Assembly (NCBI GenBank): GCA_029891385.1
Contig: CM057234.1
Span: 22,430,350-22,494,349 of the forward strand
Direction of reading: 5' to 3'
DNA from: Erythroxylum novogranatense
Taxonomy: Eukaryota; Streptophyta; Magnoliopsida; Malpighiales; Erythroxylaceae
Length of the DNA: 64,000 bases
Position numbers and translations under genes: made by a program. This document shows, piece by piece, positions 36,422 through 47,169 of this stretch. The notes under the pieces were generated by a model that was not told the DNA's origin, searched no databases, and worked only from the letters and a program-made list of their open reading frames with translations. Positions within the stretch are counted from its first letter, which is position 1. The number at the start of each line of letters is the position of its first letter.

Positions 36422-37862
36422 AACCTCCCACTATGTCTAGGCACATCTTGATGTTGATTGCACTTCCGATTCAACTCTTGAATCCATTTCGACATCTTGT
36501 TCATCATATCCAAAACAACTCTTGGTTTGGATGAAATTGCTAACTCCTTTAGTACTACTTCACTTCTTCCTTTGTGATTTCTCACAAACTCTTCCTCTAA
36601 GAAGTTTGCATTTGTAAACACAAATACCTTCCTATCATGAGGATTGTAAAAATAGTACCCTCGAGTTCCGTAGGATATCCTACAAACAAACATACTTCGA
36701 CCTTGGTTCCATCTTTGTGGATTCAGGCTTTAGAACATGAGTGGACAGCCCTAAGTCCTCAAGTGCCTCAATGAAGGCACTCGGCCATCCACAACTCCCT
36801 AGGTGTTTTAGGCACCGATTTGGATGGAGCAAAGTTAAGAAGATATGTTCGTTTGTATGGCATATCCCGTAACGATTTTGGAAGGCTAGCATAGGACATC
36901 ATTGATCTTACCATTTCCAATAGAGTTCTATTTCTCCTCTCTGCTACACCATTCTGTTGAGGTGTACGAGGAGCTGACAAATTGGAAACAATTCCATTGT
37001 CAATTAAATATTGCTGGAACTCTCCAGATAAATACTCACCACCTCGATCTGATCGAAGCTGTTTTAATGGCTTGCCAAGTTGCTTCTCAGCTTCAGCTTT
37101 GAATTCTTTGAACTTTTCAAAGATTCACTCTTTTATGCATCAAATACAAATAGCCATGTCTTGAGTAATCATCTATAAAGTTATGAAATATTCATAACCT
37201 CCTCTAGCTTGTACATTCATGGGCCCACACACATCAGTATGTACCATGTCCAATGTGGATTCAAATCTGTTTCCTTTAGAAGGAAATGAGGCTTTTGTCA
37301 TTTTTCCTTCAATACAAGATTCACAGGTGGGTAATGGATCACTATCCAAGCCCATAAGGATCCCATCCTTTACTAGCCTGTCAAGTCTTTTTTGATTGAT
37401 ATGACCCATCCTTAGATGCCACAGATACTTTGAATTAATGCTAGAGATATTAGATTGTCTTGGTTTTATCAATTCTGTGGTGTTTAGTGAGCCTTTCATA
37501 GGTTCTATAAAAAACAATCCCTGTTTAATTATCGCTTCACAAATAAAATCCTTATTCTCATATATTGAAACAACCTTTTCAAAATATAAGGAATAGCCAG
37601 ATTTTATTAGACAAAAAACAGAAATCATGTTCCTTACAATCATTGGCATGTAATAAACATCTTCCAAATATAACCTATGACTACTAGGAAAGTCCAAGAT
37701 AACTACTCCCACTGATTCTGCTGAAACATAGGAACCATCTGCTATCTTAACTTGAAACTGGCCTTTAGAAGTCTTTTCCTTCTTTGGAACCCCGCAAAGA
37801 ATTACAAACATGGTTAGTGGCTCCTGAATCTAATATCCAAGAAGTAGATAAATCTGCCACAT
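36418..37862 (-). pseudogene. copia 2 protease and integrase, frameshifted
   Basis: Protease active site SWILDSGATNHVC at 37862-37796. 37811-37173 gives the protease end, the pre-integrase zinc region (WHLRMGHINQKRLDRL, CESCIEGK) and the core start (DMVHTDVCGPMN with the first catalytic D). 36980-36768 has APRTPQQNGVAERRNRTLLE with the catalytic E. 36693-36418 is the integrase C-terminal part (FVFTNANFLEEEFV). Frameshifts separate the blocks; the core between them is damaged around 37000-37170. Confidence 0.92.
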
Positions 37863-37924
37863 TTCTAGTTCCTAACAAACTTAGGAAGCCCATACCTTGT
37901 TTGCTTTTGAGGGACTCTAGGTAG

Positions 37925-38708
37925 ATGGACAATTTCTTTTCCGGTGGCCCATCTCATCACAAAGGAAACACTTTCCTTTGATGTTCTCTTTGGCCTTCTT
38001 TTTCATGGGTTTGGCCTTGACCCCTATTTGGGCCTTCTTTTCATTGGACCCTTCTTCTTTCCTTGCCCTTACCCTCGGGCTTAGAAGAAGAAACTACATT
38101 AGCTTCGGCCCATGAGCCTTAATATTCAATATTTCCTCCGTGCTCGGAGGGTATTCATCAACTCACTCAAGGTGTAATCCTTCTTTGTTGAGCTCATAGT
38201 CCAACTTAAACTGCTGAAAAGAAGAGTTTAAGCTATTGATGATCATAATCATCTACGTGTCCGCATCCATATCCGCCTAAGCATCTCAGCTCTCGGACCG
38301 CAGAGATTACCTTCATCATGTAATCCCGCACCGGTTCACCAGGTTTCTGTCTGAGATTATGAAAGGTTTGGATATCTTTCACTCTTGCAGACCTAGTCCT
38401 CACACCAAACATCTCATGTAGGTGATGGACCATTGCACTAGCAGTTTTCATACAAGCAATTTGCTTTTGCAACATGCCATTGATGAAGCGAATATAACAC
38501 TTAGTAGTCTTGTCACGATTCTCGCCAACGCTCATATTGTTGGACTTGCTCAGAGTTGCATCTCCACTTAGAGGTGTAGGCTCATTTTCGTTAACACCCA
38601 TGAAATACGCTCATATTGAAGAACAATGTCAAGGTTACGTCTCCATTCATTAAACTTGTCTCCATTTTCCAATTTGTTATTAGTCAAGAGCGGGGTGAGT
38701 GGATTCAT
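37925..38708 (-). pseudogene. copia 2 gag, frameshifted
   Basis: Start ATG at 38708 (MNPLTPLLTNNKLENGDKF), a position about 1.47 kb downstream of the PBS. It continues NEWRRNLDIVLQYERIS, then shifts frame into the piece 38601-38233 with AKM-like UBN2 gag features (MVHHLHEMFGVRTRSARVKD, GEPVRDYMMK). A CCHC zinc knuckle CFLCDEMGHRKRNC lies near 37985-37935. Gag would package element RNA; not intact. Confidence 0.9.
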
Positions 38709-40180
38709 TTTGTGGTTGATTATGTCCGAAAATATAAATTATTAAAACATGAGCATACTAGTCAACAATTTATGGAACTTTGTATAAAATCATGATGCAT
38801 GTATGCATGATGATAGATTTAACAAAACTTAAAAATTAAAACATTATACCACGGTTATTTTTCTTATCTATAATGAGACTAAGTGACGGTGGGCCATCTT
38901 ATCTATTAAAAGAAAAGCTGGGACCTCCCACTCAAAAACTACCAAGCATCTCATGCTCAATTTTTAAGAAGCGTCTTAATTTGGTCCATACTTTTACCAA
39001 TGAGCTACGGTGGGCGGTTTATTGATAAAAATGTTGAGTGTATAACCATTTGATTCATTCACTAAAGATACCTACAAATCATGCCTCGGTGGGAGGTCAT
39101 ATTTGCTATCATTAAGTGGACTTATCCTTAAGGGGACCCAAACCATGCAAGATCTAGGATCCATGCCCTCCGATGGGGAGTAACACTTCACCACATGCAA
39201 ACGGGCCATCATTTGGAGACCGTGGACTCTCACAGGAGCATCCTCTCCCACTCAATCTTTTTGGGCTTTAAGTTTTAAATACCATCTTATCTAGATGCAA
39301 TTTATTATCCATCCTATATTGTTTCATTATATATCTCATACATAATGAATGCATGGCAAGGCCTAGGGTTGGCAATTTTCTAAATGACATGCAATCACAT
39401 AATATCACATATTACAAGCATTCATTTCTCCATTCATCACATGAACTAATAAAGCCACTTTTGATTGTCCATCCTAGAAACATAAAATAATTACAAGCCT
39501 TTTAGGCCCAAAATATGCTTCTTCATCTTGGATCTTCCGCTTGAACTCTTCGCTAACATGATCCGCCCATTCGGTAAACAAAATGTAATGGCATTTATGA
39601 AATTAGAATTTTGTCATTTTGAAAAATAAAATTCCAGCACTAGATTTTAGAAAACCAAATCTTTGTTTTGACAAAAATTCCAGCACTTGTTTTATTAAAA
39701 CGAAACTCATTACATGAAAATTAAACACAGCACTTAGTATTTTAGCAAAACCAAAATTGGATTCTTTGAAACAAAAACCAGCACTTGTTTTCCAATCATA
39801 ACTTAAATATGATTCATTGAAACAAAATTCCAGCAACTTAGTTTTCACAAAACTTATGCCAAAACACAAAGGATACACCAAAATTTTACCTTTCCATTTC
39901 TTCAATCCATGGCTGCTCCTTCTTCATCATTACATCAATTTGTACATTACAAAATCAAATAAAATAGAAAAAGAAACCAAGGAGGAAACATGGTGATGAT
40001 AGACCACCCTCCTTGTTACAACCAAATGAAGAAATCTTACAAGATAAAATTTAACTTCTATGGACAACCAAAAGAGCAACATACACCATATATATTTCTA
40101 TCACATAAAATATGCAGTATACATAAAAGATTGCCAACCCATGCATCCACCATATAGGAACCAAATCATGCATGAAAATC
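38709..40180 (-). other. long untranslated leader of copia 2
   Basis: About 1.5 kb between PBS and gag ATG without coding motifs. Near 38890-39130 three spaced copies of an (A/C)(C/T)GGTGGG word occur; 39600-39870 holds degenerate repeats of ATTCCAGCACTTGTTTT with spacing of about 55-65 bp (five copies). Unusually long for a copia leader. Confidence 0.65.
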
Positions 40181-40192
40181 GGCTCGATACCA
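40181..40192 (-). other. primer-binding site of copia 2
   Basis: Minus strand TGGTATCGAGCC, two bases from the 5' LTR; tRNA-iMet type with the same CAGAG to CGAG loss as at 19711. Confidence 0.85.
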
Positions 40193-40194
40193 AT

Positions 40195-42301
40195 TGTTGG
40201 ATCGGAAAAAGAAAGCATGCTTAGTTTGGAGAAACGAGAGATTTTAAAACTTTTTAAGAAATCATCTTGCAACGGAAGCAATATATCCAAATCAATATGC
40301 TAATCCATACATGATATGGTATAAGGATAGTAAAACCAAGAACAAGATAAAAGGAATTACCGACTCCTTCGCTACAGCTTTAAATCCTCGCTGCGCTATC
40401 CTCTCCTTCTTGTATCCAAATCCTTTGCCTTTGAGTCTTTTCCTTTAGCAATCTATCTTCTTCCTTGTAGTAGTATCCTCTACCAATTAGATTTACCACT
40501 TGTTCTTCAAGGACAACTAGGTTAACAAAATCCTTTGGTGGGTAAGGAGAAGAAATATTTGGAGGAGATTTTCTTAGAAGAAGAAGAACCAAAATTGAAA
40601 CTCTTTCAATTCTTTCACTTAGGAATTTCAGTTCTCTCTTGCATGAAAAGAGAGGATTTCTAAAAAACATGCAAGAACCCCTTCTTACCTCTCAATTTCG
40701 AAATATGCATAAATGGAAAGAGTGAGAGGCATCCAATGCATCACTTCTTACATTAATCACTCATCAAATAGCCAATAAATGAGACTTACTTCATTTATCT
40801 TTAAAATGGCTATTTGAAAAGACCATAACCTATAATTGAATACCCATTTCGGTTTTCGCAAGAAGAAAGAAGGAAGATGGTCCATCTAATGCACATCTTT
40901 CATCTTTAATCTAATGAATGCAAATAGGTTACATGCCAACATTAAAAGCCAACCATTAAACCATTTAATGGTAAGTTCATAACTCCATTTAATAATGATG
41001 AACCATAATAAAGACCATCTTTATTTAGTATTTTAATGTCAAATGTGTGGTTACAAATCTAACCTAACCCAATTTCGAAATTGCTTCTTCTCCATTTAAA
41101 AAAAAATGTTTTAATATAATTAATCTAATCAATTACATTAAACCAAAACAAGCCCATTTCTAAATGAACATATGGGCTTCCAATTAACCATTAATTAGTA
41201 TAAGCCCATCATTCAATTATGGAATTCTAAAGCCTCCAAACTACTTCTTACTTAGCTTGATAACCTTCCTTAAAGCCACGTGGGGAATCTTATTGGACTT
41301 TGATAATTCAAGCTCCAATAAGCCCAGAAATAATTCAATCTCATTGGAATTAATTCTAGCTTATTAACTAAATGTCATTCCACTAAAGACAATTAGTTGA
41401 ACTCTTGAATTATTAAATATTATGAGAATATGTCCAATTGCAAACCCTATTTAGAACCTTATTATAGCCATCCGCACAACAAAGGGTAAAATTACTGTTT
41501 TGCCCTTATGTTGGTTTTTCCTTCTAGATCTCTCATTTTACTTTATATGGTGATTAACACATAAGATCTCATCTTAGTGTTAAGACTTGATGGGTAGCTA
41601 GTCCATCAAACCATCGCACCATTTAATCACCAAATCTCCTTAAAACATCTGTAAGAGATGATAACACTTTAAACTCTTTATTTGAGTGAATGTTCCCTGA
41701 TACATGTTTCAATTAATAATTTCAACATGCAGAAACTGGATTAATACCCTGTAAAAATCCATTTCGATCATATCAAGAATTATAATGAAACACATGTGAG
41801 TTCACCACTCATCAAGATTGTGGTTCATAATAAGCGAATGCTTAAGTTGTATGTTTTAAGATTAAAGTAATGGCGCACTTTATTCTTGAAAACATACTTG
41901 ATTCCAGATTCATTTAATAGTGCCATTATCGATAGTCTACTACTATCATGATATGAAACTCATCATTCCCTTTAAGTAAACTCCTTTACTTATATGGAGA
42001 TAAATCGCAACACTACAGTCTAAACCATAATCAAACGACCAATTTGATTATTCAACTGTGAATCAATTAATTCGGATTCTAATAATATACATGTTTCCCA
42101 TACATCTCTATGTATATGTATATTACTTACAAATGAATCTTGGTACCTTATGACCAAATATATAATGCTCATACAGATAAAACCAAACTCTTTTGTTTTA
42201 TTAATAATAAATATTTTCATTACAAAACTGTAACTGAAGAAGATAAAGTTACATGTAAATACACTTGCTTTCCAGGGCACTATATTTACATAAATCCAAC
42301 A
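40195..42301 (-). mobile_element. 5' LTR of copia 2, complete
   Basis: 2107 bp, TGTTGGATCGG to AATCCAACA, followed by TSD CATAT. Encodes nothing recognisable. Confidence 0.95.
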
Positions 42302-42306
42302 CATAT

Positions 42307-44298
42307 CGCAAGCAATTCATAATCAATTACACACAATAGCACTTCAGTATCAAAGTCCCAATACTTCAGACACCTGTGGTCCGAAGTCAATTAAAAGCAA
42401 ACACACACATAACCCTCCATTCATCTCCTCATGGCATAAGTGAGCCAAATTTAACACATAAAGATTGAGGAACCAACTAGGTTACTCACCGGTTGCTCCC
42501 GAAGCTAACGCCTGGAAGATCTAGCAATGTCTGGAAGTTGACGTTCCAGTTGCTCCTCTATAACAAAAAGCATACATAATATCAAAATTTGCACCATTAA
42601 GAGTGTTCAATAATGCACATGTATGAGATGTATTACGTACAATGCATGTTCATGATAAATCTCGGGTATCGCTCTTTGATTCTTCTTAACACTATCCCAT
42701 ACTGAAATTCATTTAAACATAACTAACACTTAGGTTTCTGCCTCTCTAGAACCCTTGAAATCACAATTCGTTTGTCACTGGCTTACTTTCAGACTTTCTA
42801 AAATACCCTTTCGGGTTTACTGTTCACATTCAATCAGGAGGCAAAACTTGTGAAATTTGAGCTCACTCTCTTTTGGAAAAGTGTTCCTCTATCTTGTATC
42901 TTTCCATCGCCTCTAATTTCACTCAATTCGGTTCAGTAATTTGGAAGATATGCCCCTAACATTTTTGGACTGTTCCTCTCCAAAACAGTGTGTTACATCC
43001 GACTTCCATCCAGAAATTGAATACCTTAGAGACCGTATCAAGATTCAGCTCCTTCATATAATTTGTAGCCCTGTTACTCTAGTTTACTACAAGTCAAGGA
43101 TCACCTCAATTGGATTCCTATAGGCCAAGATATCATCAAAATACTGAAATACATTCAGTAAAATATCCAATTCATACTCCTTCCACTGGTACCCTTACTT
43201 TGATTCAGTCAATCGTTTCCAATTTAATAACAAAGACCATAAATTTTTGTGTAGAGATAAATAAATGTGTTAGGAATCCAATGCTTCAAGAATCAGGTCA
43301 TTTGGAGGTCTAGAGAAGAAGTTATGACCATAAGAGTACAGCTTGTTTTTGCGTCTCAGTTTCTGTGTCTGATTTCATTCGCCTGCTTTCATTCGCCTGC
43401 TTTCATTCGTCTGCTTTCATTCGTCTACTTTCATTCGTCTGTTTTCATTAGTCTGCTTTCATTCGTCTGTTTTTCTGCGTCCAGAATGTCTCCACTTATA
43501 AGACGCATAACTTTTGACTCCGATGTGAAAATTTTACAAACTTTATACCGTTGGAAAGATAAAAGAATTATCTACAACTTTCAAGAAGGCAACTTTGCCA
43601 TAATATATCTAAATCAGGTCCAAATTTCCTCCCGAAGTTGGAACATGGATTTTCGCTCAACTCTCCACATCCTGCACCCAGTTCTCAACTTCGTGACAAC
43701 TTTTGAGATTCTTAGAGATAGAACTGAAATTTGATGTCTTCATACGAATTGTAACCATATATTCCTAGTTTACTCCGAATTAAGAATCATCATGTTTAGA
43801 CAACTAAAAAAAATGTTATGGCTAAAATACTGAAACATACTCAGTGAGAAATTTTTTAGACTTTCTAACTTTCAACACTTTACGCCACCAAACACCAAAA
43901 GTTTTCTCAAAAACTAATTTAACACTATAACTGAATTTATTTCTCTCCAAATACCCAGTATTTAAGAACAAACACATGAAGTATATTTTCCATGCAGATG
44001 ACAGTAATCTATCAACTTTATTCCACAAATCCCCAACAGTAAGGGATTTCTCTAACACTTGCCTGCTGAAAACTCCAAAATCTTCAAGCCCTAAACTCCA
44101 CACGTTTTCGTTCACTGAGTGAAATGAATAGCTTATGGTTTTTCCTTAGAGTAGATGACACAAATAGAAAAGTAAGGTTGGTGAAAGAAAGGAAGAACAC
44201 AGAAGTCCCTTAGAAGATATTTTACTGGAAAACTCTGTTTTTCGAAGAGAGAAGTTTTAGAAAGATGAGAATAAAGAAGAGACTTGGACAAGACTTAA
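42307..44298 (-). mobile_element. LTR of family C, piece 2
   Basis: Continues piece 1 and aligns with reversed 58102-59640 of D up to 43850; beyond that D lacks the counterpart. Holds the minisatellite 43341-43482 and leader exon 2 (42557-42490, 68 nt: TTATAG acceptor, CCG|GTGAGTAAC donor). No coding. Ends at element B. Confidence 0.9.
43341..43482. repeat. minisatellite of LTR C, unit about 14 bp (CTGCTTTCATTCGT)
   Basis: Roughly eight units of CTGCTTTCATTCGT, with C/T variants. The inverted copy in D is at 58471-58605. Strikingly like the SIRE LTR minisatellite (CTGCTTTGCATTTGCGT). Confidence 0.9.
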
Positions 44299-44762
44299 TG
44301 TAGCACCCCACTCCTGCCAGACCCAGACCCGATATCGATGGTGACATCCGAGCCCGTGCCCCGCGAGGTTGGCGTACTAGAGCACTCAAATTCGTTCATA
44401 AATTCAGTAAAACAATTTTGTACTTTTTGGAAACAAACGAGTACGCTGAAATCATTAAACAATTGGGCCCGTGATACAAAATATTTTCCATCAAAATACT
44501 ATTTCAGTAAACAAATACCAATATAAAATTAATCAATTGGGCCCTCTGAATAACAGTACAAATATGCAAAAATACAAATTTACACATATATCAGAATAAC
44601 ACAAATGCAGCATTTAACCGATCCCGACTTCAAATTCGACTCTCCTACCGTAATCATACTCCTGCTTCACTAACGGGTAATCACCAATTCTGAAAATAAT
44701 TGCAATGTTGGGTGAGTTTGCGAACTCAATGAGAAACCATCATCGATGGTTCACCCAACTCA

Positions 44763-44765
<3 letters not shown>

Positions 44766-44841
<76 letters not shown>
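44766..44841. repeat. TA microsatellite, 76 bp
   Basis: (AT)38; the same site in the other LTR of B (50915-50940) has 26 bp, so it changed length after insertion or by assembly error. Confidence 0.95.
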
Positions 44842-44843
<2 letters not shown>

Positions 44844-44966
44844 TTTACCAAATATTACAAATCACACAATCATACAACTCACATGCGCTATCATTTCACA
44901 AACCATATCCAATCACTCATATATAGATATGCAATGCACATGTGACTCTTTTCATTTTATTACGGT

Positions 44967-45190
44967 GTTGTGACCGAGCGCTTATCAGTGATCAATATTC
45001 AATAGACGCATCTAGGAAGTAGGAGAGCCCTCAGGGTATGCACTAACTCCCCTCGAGCTCGAGGCTCGGTATTACGTTGGGCTTGAAGCCCTGATCATTG
45101 AGCCTGTGGTTCTAACAAATACGTTGGGCTCGAGGCCCTGATTGCGTTGAGCTTTAAGCTCTGAAAATCGTTGGCTGCTCCGGTCACAAC
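44967..45190. repeat. hairpin array with closing stem, element B left LTR
   Basis: GTTGTGACCG (44967-44976) pairs with CGGTCACAAC (45181-45190). Inner arms include CCGAGC-type TCGAGCTCGA, TTGGGCTTGAAGCCC, TTGAGCCTGTGGTTC, TTGGGCTCGAGGCCC and TTGAGCTTTAAGCTC. Compared with element A the arms differ on both sides of the stems. Confidence 0.85.
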
Positions 45191-46158
45191 TGTCATTATC
45201 TGATCATGGCATTATGCATGAATGCATATGTTCCAATTTTCATTTACAGTCATATACATTTCAATTCCATTTCCCCTTTGCTTCGGACTTTCAGCCCGGT
45301 AATTCAGTCATATACATTTACGATTTATTTCATTGATGCGTTCATAGTCATGTACACACAATAGCACTTCAATATCACATATTCAATATTTCGGACACCC
45401 GTGGTCTGAAATCAATTAAATCAAACACACATATGTCCATCCATTATCTCCGCATGGCATTAATGCATATAATATTAAACACATAAAGGCTGAGGAACCA
45501 ACTAGGTTACTCACCTGAACTTCCTAGCTGTTGCCTGAAAGCTCCAGCACTGTCCGTGGAATAACGATCCAACGGTACCTCTATAACAATCAAATAGTCA
45601 TTCATTAAATGCACAATCAAAATAATTTAATGATGCGCATGCCTTGAATAAAAGATGTACTATGCCTATTCATGACCTTCCCGGTACTATTTCCCATTTT
45701 TCCACTTCCTTTTGTCAAATTATAACTCTCACTCAAATAATCACTAATGACTCACTTCCAATTCAACAACATATCACGGAACTCTCAAATTTCAATTCTA
45801 ATATTCAGTCAATTCATCACGTCACATCCATTAGGATATTATCACAAAATCAATAACTATACTTTAGATCGCATTTATTCTTTATTCTCAGTTCAAATCT
45901 TCAATAGCCTTTCTTTACATTTAGGGACCTCACAATTATACCCCAATTACCAAAACAATTCTTAGGTTGCAATACAATCACATTTTTAACTGTCTTTCAC
46001 TAATATTGAGATCTCAAAAACCTAAATTCAAACTCTCATTCTCTTCCTCATTTGTAGACCTCTTTCTCTAGATCACAACGAATCAAACATCACCTCAATT
46101 GGAGGTCTACACCATTAGTTATGCCTCACAAATCCAATTAAATCCAATCGAATCTATC

Positions 46159-46357
46159 CTCGCCGCGACCTCCACCATTCATCTGCAAGCAGATAACAGT
46201 TGTTTGTCATGGCGTGGAAGATGTTCGTCGCGGCGAACATTTTCTTTCGGCTCGTCGCGACGTCCCATTCGCCGCGACGAACGCCAGAACGACGTTTCTC
46301 ACGACGTCATGGCGCGACGCCATCGCGACGTCTAATTATTTTATTCGTCGCGACGTG
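46159..46357. repeat. CpG-rich motif cluster, LTR B left
   Basis: Words such as TCGCCGCGACC, TCGTCGCGGCGAAC, TCGTCGCGACGTC and ATCGCGACGTC, several palindromic (CGTCGCGACG). Short ORFs rich in R and D result but have no other support. Confidence 0.8.
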
Positions 46358-47131
46358 TGGCCCTGGTTCGTCTTCTCCGATTGATTTTTCTACCATTTCT
46401 CTCACTAAAACTAGTAATAATTCACTCCTAACTACCCCAATCACAATATAAATGCATAAATGCATCAAACAACCTTAAATAACAACATTAAAACCATATA
46501 CTTACCGATCGAGCCACAAATCCTCAATTCTTCGAAAATCTTCTCCAAGCCCTAACACCACGATTCTCTCCCAAAACCTCTCAAATCTCCATTTTCCTTA
46601 AGATTCAAGCTTTGCTTTGTAAGAGGAGAAGAAGCACGCAGGAATCGAACACCAACAATCACACAAGGAGGAAGGAGAAGAACCGATCGAAGGAGAAGAG
46701 AATCGCATGCCCTAGGTGAAGGAAAAGTGTTTTATTCTCTTCCAACCAAATTCAAACCTAAGGCATTATATACATCATAAGCCTATACACTTGCCACATA
46801 TCCTTTGTTCAATTACTCGCTAAAATCTTTCTCTTTCCAAATTAATTTCTAGTCCAATTCGTCTCCGAATTTCAACGGATTGACACATTAATTTCCTATA
46901 TTTCCATAGCCATTGGACAATTATTTCAGTGTTTAAACAATTCATACCATATTCACAATCAAATGCCGGGAAATAGTCATGAATGCATGTACCTATATGT
47001 GCATGAGCCACTTGACTCATTCCTCAAAAATTAGAGGTCAAATGAATGATTACATCTCAAATATGCAATGCAACAACCTAGCATGTCCCAATTTACCAAT
47101 TTACCCTTTCAATCAGGGACGGGATGTTATA

Positions 47132-47169
47132 ATTCTCCCCTCCTAATAAAAATTTCGTCCTCGAAATTT
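47132..47169 (-). other. PPT and pre-PPT hairpin of element B
   Basis: Minus strand: perfect hairpin AAATTTCG-AGGA-CGAAATTT (47150-47169) followed by ATTAGGAGGGGAGAATT at the LTR. Confidence 0.9.

Larger units (their letters stand above)
34478..42301 (-). mobile_element. second Ty1/copia element, internally deleted
   Basis: LTR ends TGTTGGATCGG / AATCCAACA with TSD CATAT at 34473-34477 and 42302-42306. The uninterrupted sequence CATCATATCGCAAG exists in element D (minus strand, about 59640-59655) and serves as the empty site. The 5' LTR (right) is complete; the 3' LTR (left) is truncated and fused to RT, removing the rest of RT, RNase H and PPT. Minus orientation from PBS and coding. Confidence 0.95.
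44690..46506 (-). promoter_or_regulatory. putative spliced leader, LTR B (left copy)
   Basis: Minus strand: exon 1 (about 46735-46506) ends CGATCG|GTAAGTATA. Intron 1 is 46505-45581 (925 nt, ending TTGTTATAG), exon 2 45580-45515 (66 nt) ends GTTCAG|GTGAGTAAC. Intron 2 is 45514-44690 (825 nt) ending ATTATTTTCAG. The CpG cluster is in intron 1; hairpin array, TA tract and the GAGTT...AACTC hairpin are in intron 2. Confidence 0.55.
44299..47131 (-). mobile_element. 3' LTR of element B
   Basis: 2833 bp; end mutated to GGGATGTTATA. Differs from the other LTR by a longer TA tract and changes within the CpG cluster. A TATA-box-like TATATAATG lies on the minus strand at about 46764-46773, 30 nt before the GA-rich first leader exon. 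Confidence 0.93.

Noticed and set aside
43267..43734. 155-aa ORF in LTR C (and 151-aa relative in D) as a gene
   Set aside because: It spans the minisatellite and LTR modules, has no domain, and the two copies differ by frame-breaking indels.
46099..46451. R-rich ORFs over the CpG clusters
   Set aside because: A by-product of the GC-rich palindromic words; not conserved in frame between the two LTRs of B.
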